The position numbers and the translations under genes were made by a program. A DNA stretch of 14,393 bases, taken from NCBI GenBank assembly GCA_910579085.1, contig CAJTRU010000081.1, positions 1 through 14,393 of the forward strand, in the 5' to 3' direction. This stretch comes from an uncultured Lachnospiraceae bacterium. Its GTDB lineage: Bacteria; Bacillota; Clostridia; Lachnospirales; Lachnospiraceae. Within the stretch, counting starts at the first letter, position 1; the number at the start of each line of letters is the position of its first letter. Below, piece by piece: positions 14,184 to 14,393 of the stretch. The notes under the pieces were generated by a model. That model was not told where the DNA came from, made no database searches, and saw only the letters and a program-made list of their open reading frames with translations.

Positions 14184-14184
14184 A

Positions 14185-14222
14185 GAAAAAAGCCGCAAAC
14201 CTTATATTATAAGGCTTACAGC
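14185..14222 (-). terminator. Intrinsic terminator of the tRNA cluster
   Basis: A 14-bp stem with G-U pairs (14192-14205 with 14209-14222) and a 3-nt loop are followed on the minus strand by a run of T (complement of 14185-14191). It lies 13 nt after the tRNA-Leu 3' end. Confidence 0.9.
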
Positions 14223-14235
14223 TTCTTAATAATAA

Positions 14236-14321
14236 TGCCGCAGACCGGAATCGAACCGGTACGGGTATCACTACCCACGGGATTTTAAGTCCCGGGCGTC
14301 TGCCAGTTCCGCCACTGCGGC
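14236..14321 (-). tRNA. tRNA-Leu (anticodon UAA)
   Basis: The 86-nt gene has acceptor arm GCCGCAG pairing with CTGCGGC, a D arm with GGCGGAACTGGCAGACGC, an anticodon stem CGGGA/TCCCG around loop CTTAAAA (anticodon TAA), a long variable arm typical of class II leucine tRNAs and a TTCGATT T loop. The discriminator base is A. The CCA end is not encoded. Confidence 0.97.
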
Positions 14322-14340
14322 ATGATATTTTCTACTACAA

Positions 14341-14393
14341 TGGGACCTACAGGGCTCGAACCTGTGACCCTCTGCTTGTAAGGCAGATGCTCT
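14341..14393 (-). tRNA. tRNA-Val (anticodon UAC), 5' part outside the window
   Basis: The last 53 nt are visible: part of the D arm, the anticodon stem TCTGC/GCAGA with loop CTTACAA (anticodon TAC), the T arm ACAGG-TTCGAGC-CCTGT, the acceptor strand AGGTCCC and discriminator A. It lies 19 nt upstream of tRNA-Leu on the same strand, so both belong to one transcript. Confidence 0.93.

Noticed and set aside
14236..14321. tRNA-Leu as an attachment site of an integrated element
   Set aside because: The gene is complete, no integrase lies next to it, and no duplicate of its 3' end was found elsewhere in the window.
1..14393. CRISPR array, rRNA or complete insertion sequence
   Set aside because: No regularly spaced repeats, rRNA-like conserved stretches, or transposase with terminal inverted repeats were seen; the only recombination gene is the serine recombinase.

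Overview
The window is AT-rich chromosomal DNA from a low-GC Firmicute, most likely an anaerobic gut-type Clostridia/Lachnospiraceae member. The evidence is the strong AGGAGG-type ribosome binding sites, consensus sigma-A promoters with 17-bp spacers, a long-form HPF, a PocR-domain histidine kinase, a TndX/TnpX-type large serine recombinase, a Hanks kinase paired with an XRE regulator, and a perfect Spo0A-type box. I cannot name the genus.

From 1 to about 9.6 kb nearly everything reads on the minus strand. An AT-rich left end (1-418) holds a strong plus-strand terminator. Next comes a PnuC-type nicotinamide (riboside) transporter whose last part has been replaced in frame by the C-terminal two-thirds of a YoeB/Txe RNase toxin. 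It is driven by a perfect TTGACA-N17-TATAAT promoter through a leader that folds into an intrinsic terminator, so transcription is probably attenuated. Upstream lies a three-gene unit: an unrecognised 355-aa protein, a two-receiver response regulator without an output domain, and a cytoplasmic PocR hybrid histidine kinase with its own receiver and HPt domains. Then come a short formate/nitrite-type channel (FNT), a solitary large serine recombinase, a truncated-looking small plus-strand ORF, and hpf with its promoter and terminator.

Between hpf and the next gene (9619-10013) is a non-coding block with two perfect DnaA boxes, several one-mismatch boxes, a perfect Spo0A box and two spaced AT-rich 12-mers. 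This looks like a replication origin or a DnaA-titration site, although dnaA is not in the window.

The right part has a small unknown gene and an XRE-type regulator on the minus strand. Divergent from them are a membrane-anchored Ser/Thr kinase, a small membrane protein and a lipoprotein on the plus strand. An 18-bp AT-rich palindrome sits between the two divergent units. After a mostly non-coding stretch with a possible gene remnant, the window ends in a minus-strand tRNA cluster (Leu-UAA, then Val-UAC cut by the window edge) with a strong terminator.

The points most worth a second look are the PnuC-YoeB chimera with its attenuator leader, and the origin-like DnaA/Spo0A box cluster.
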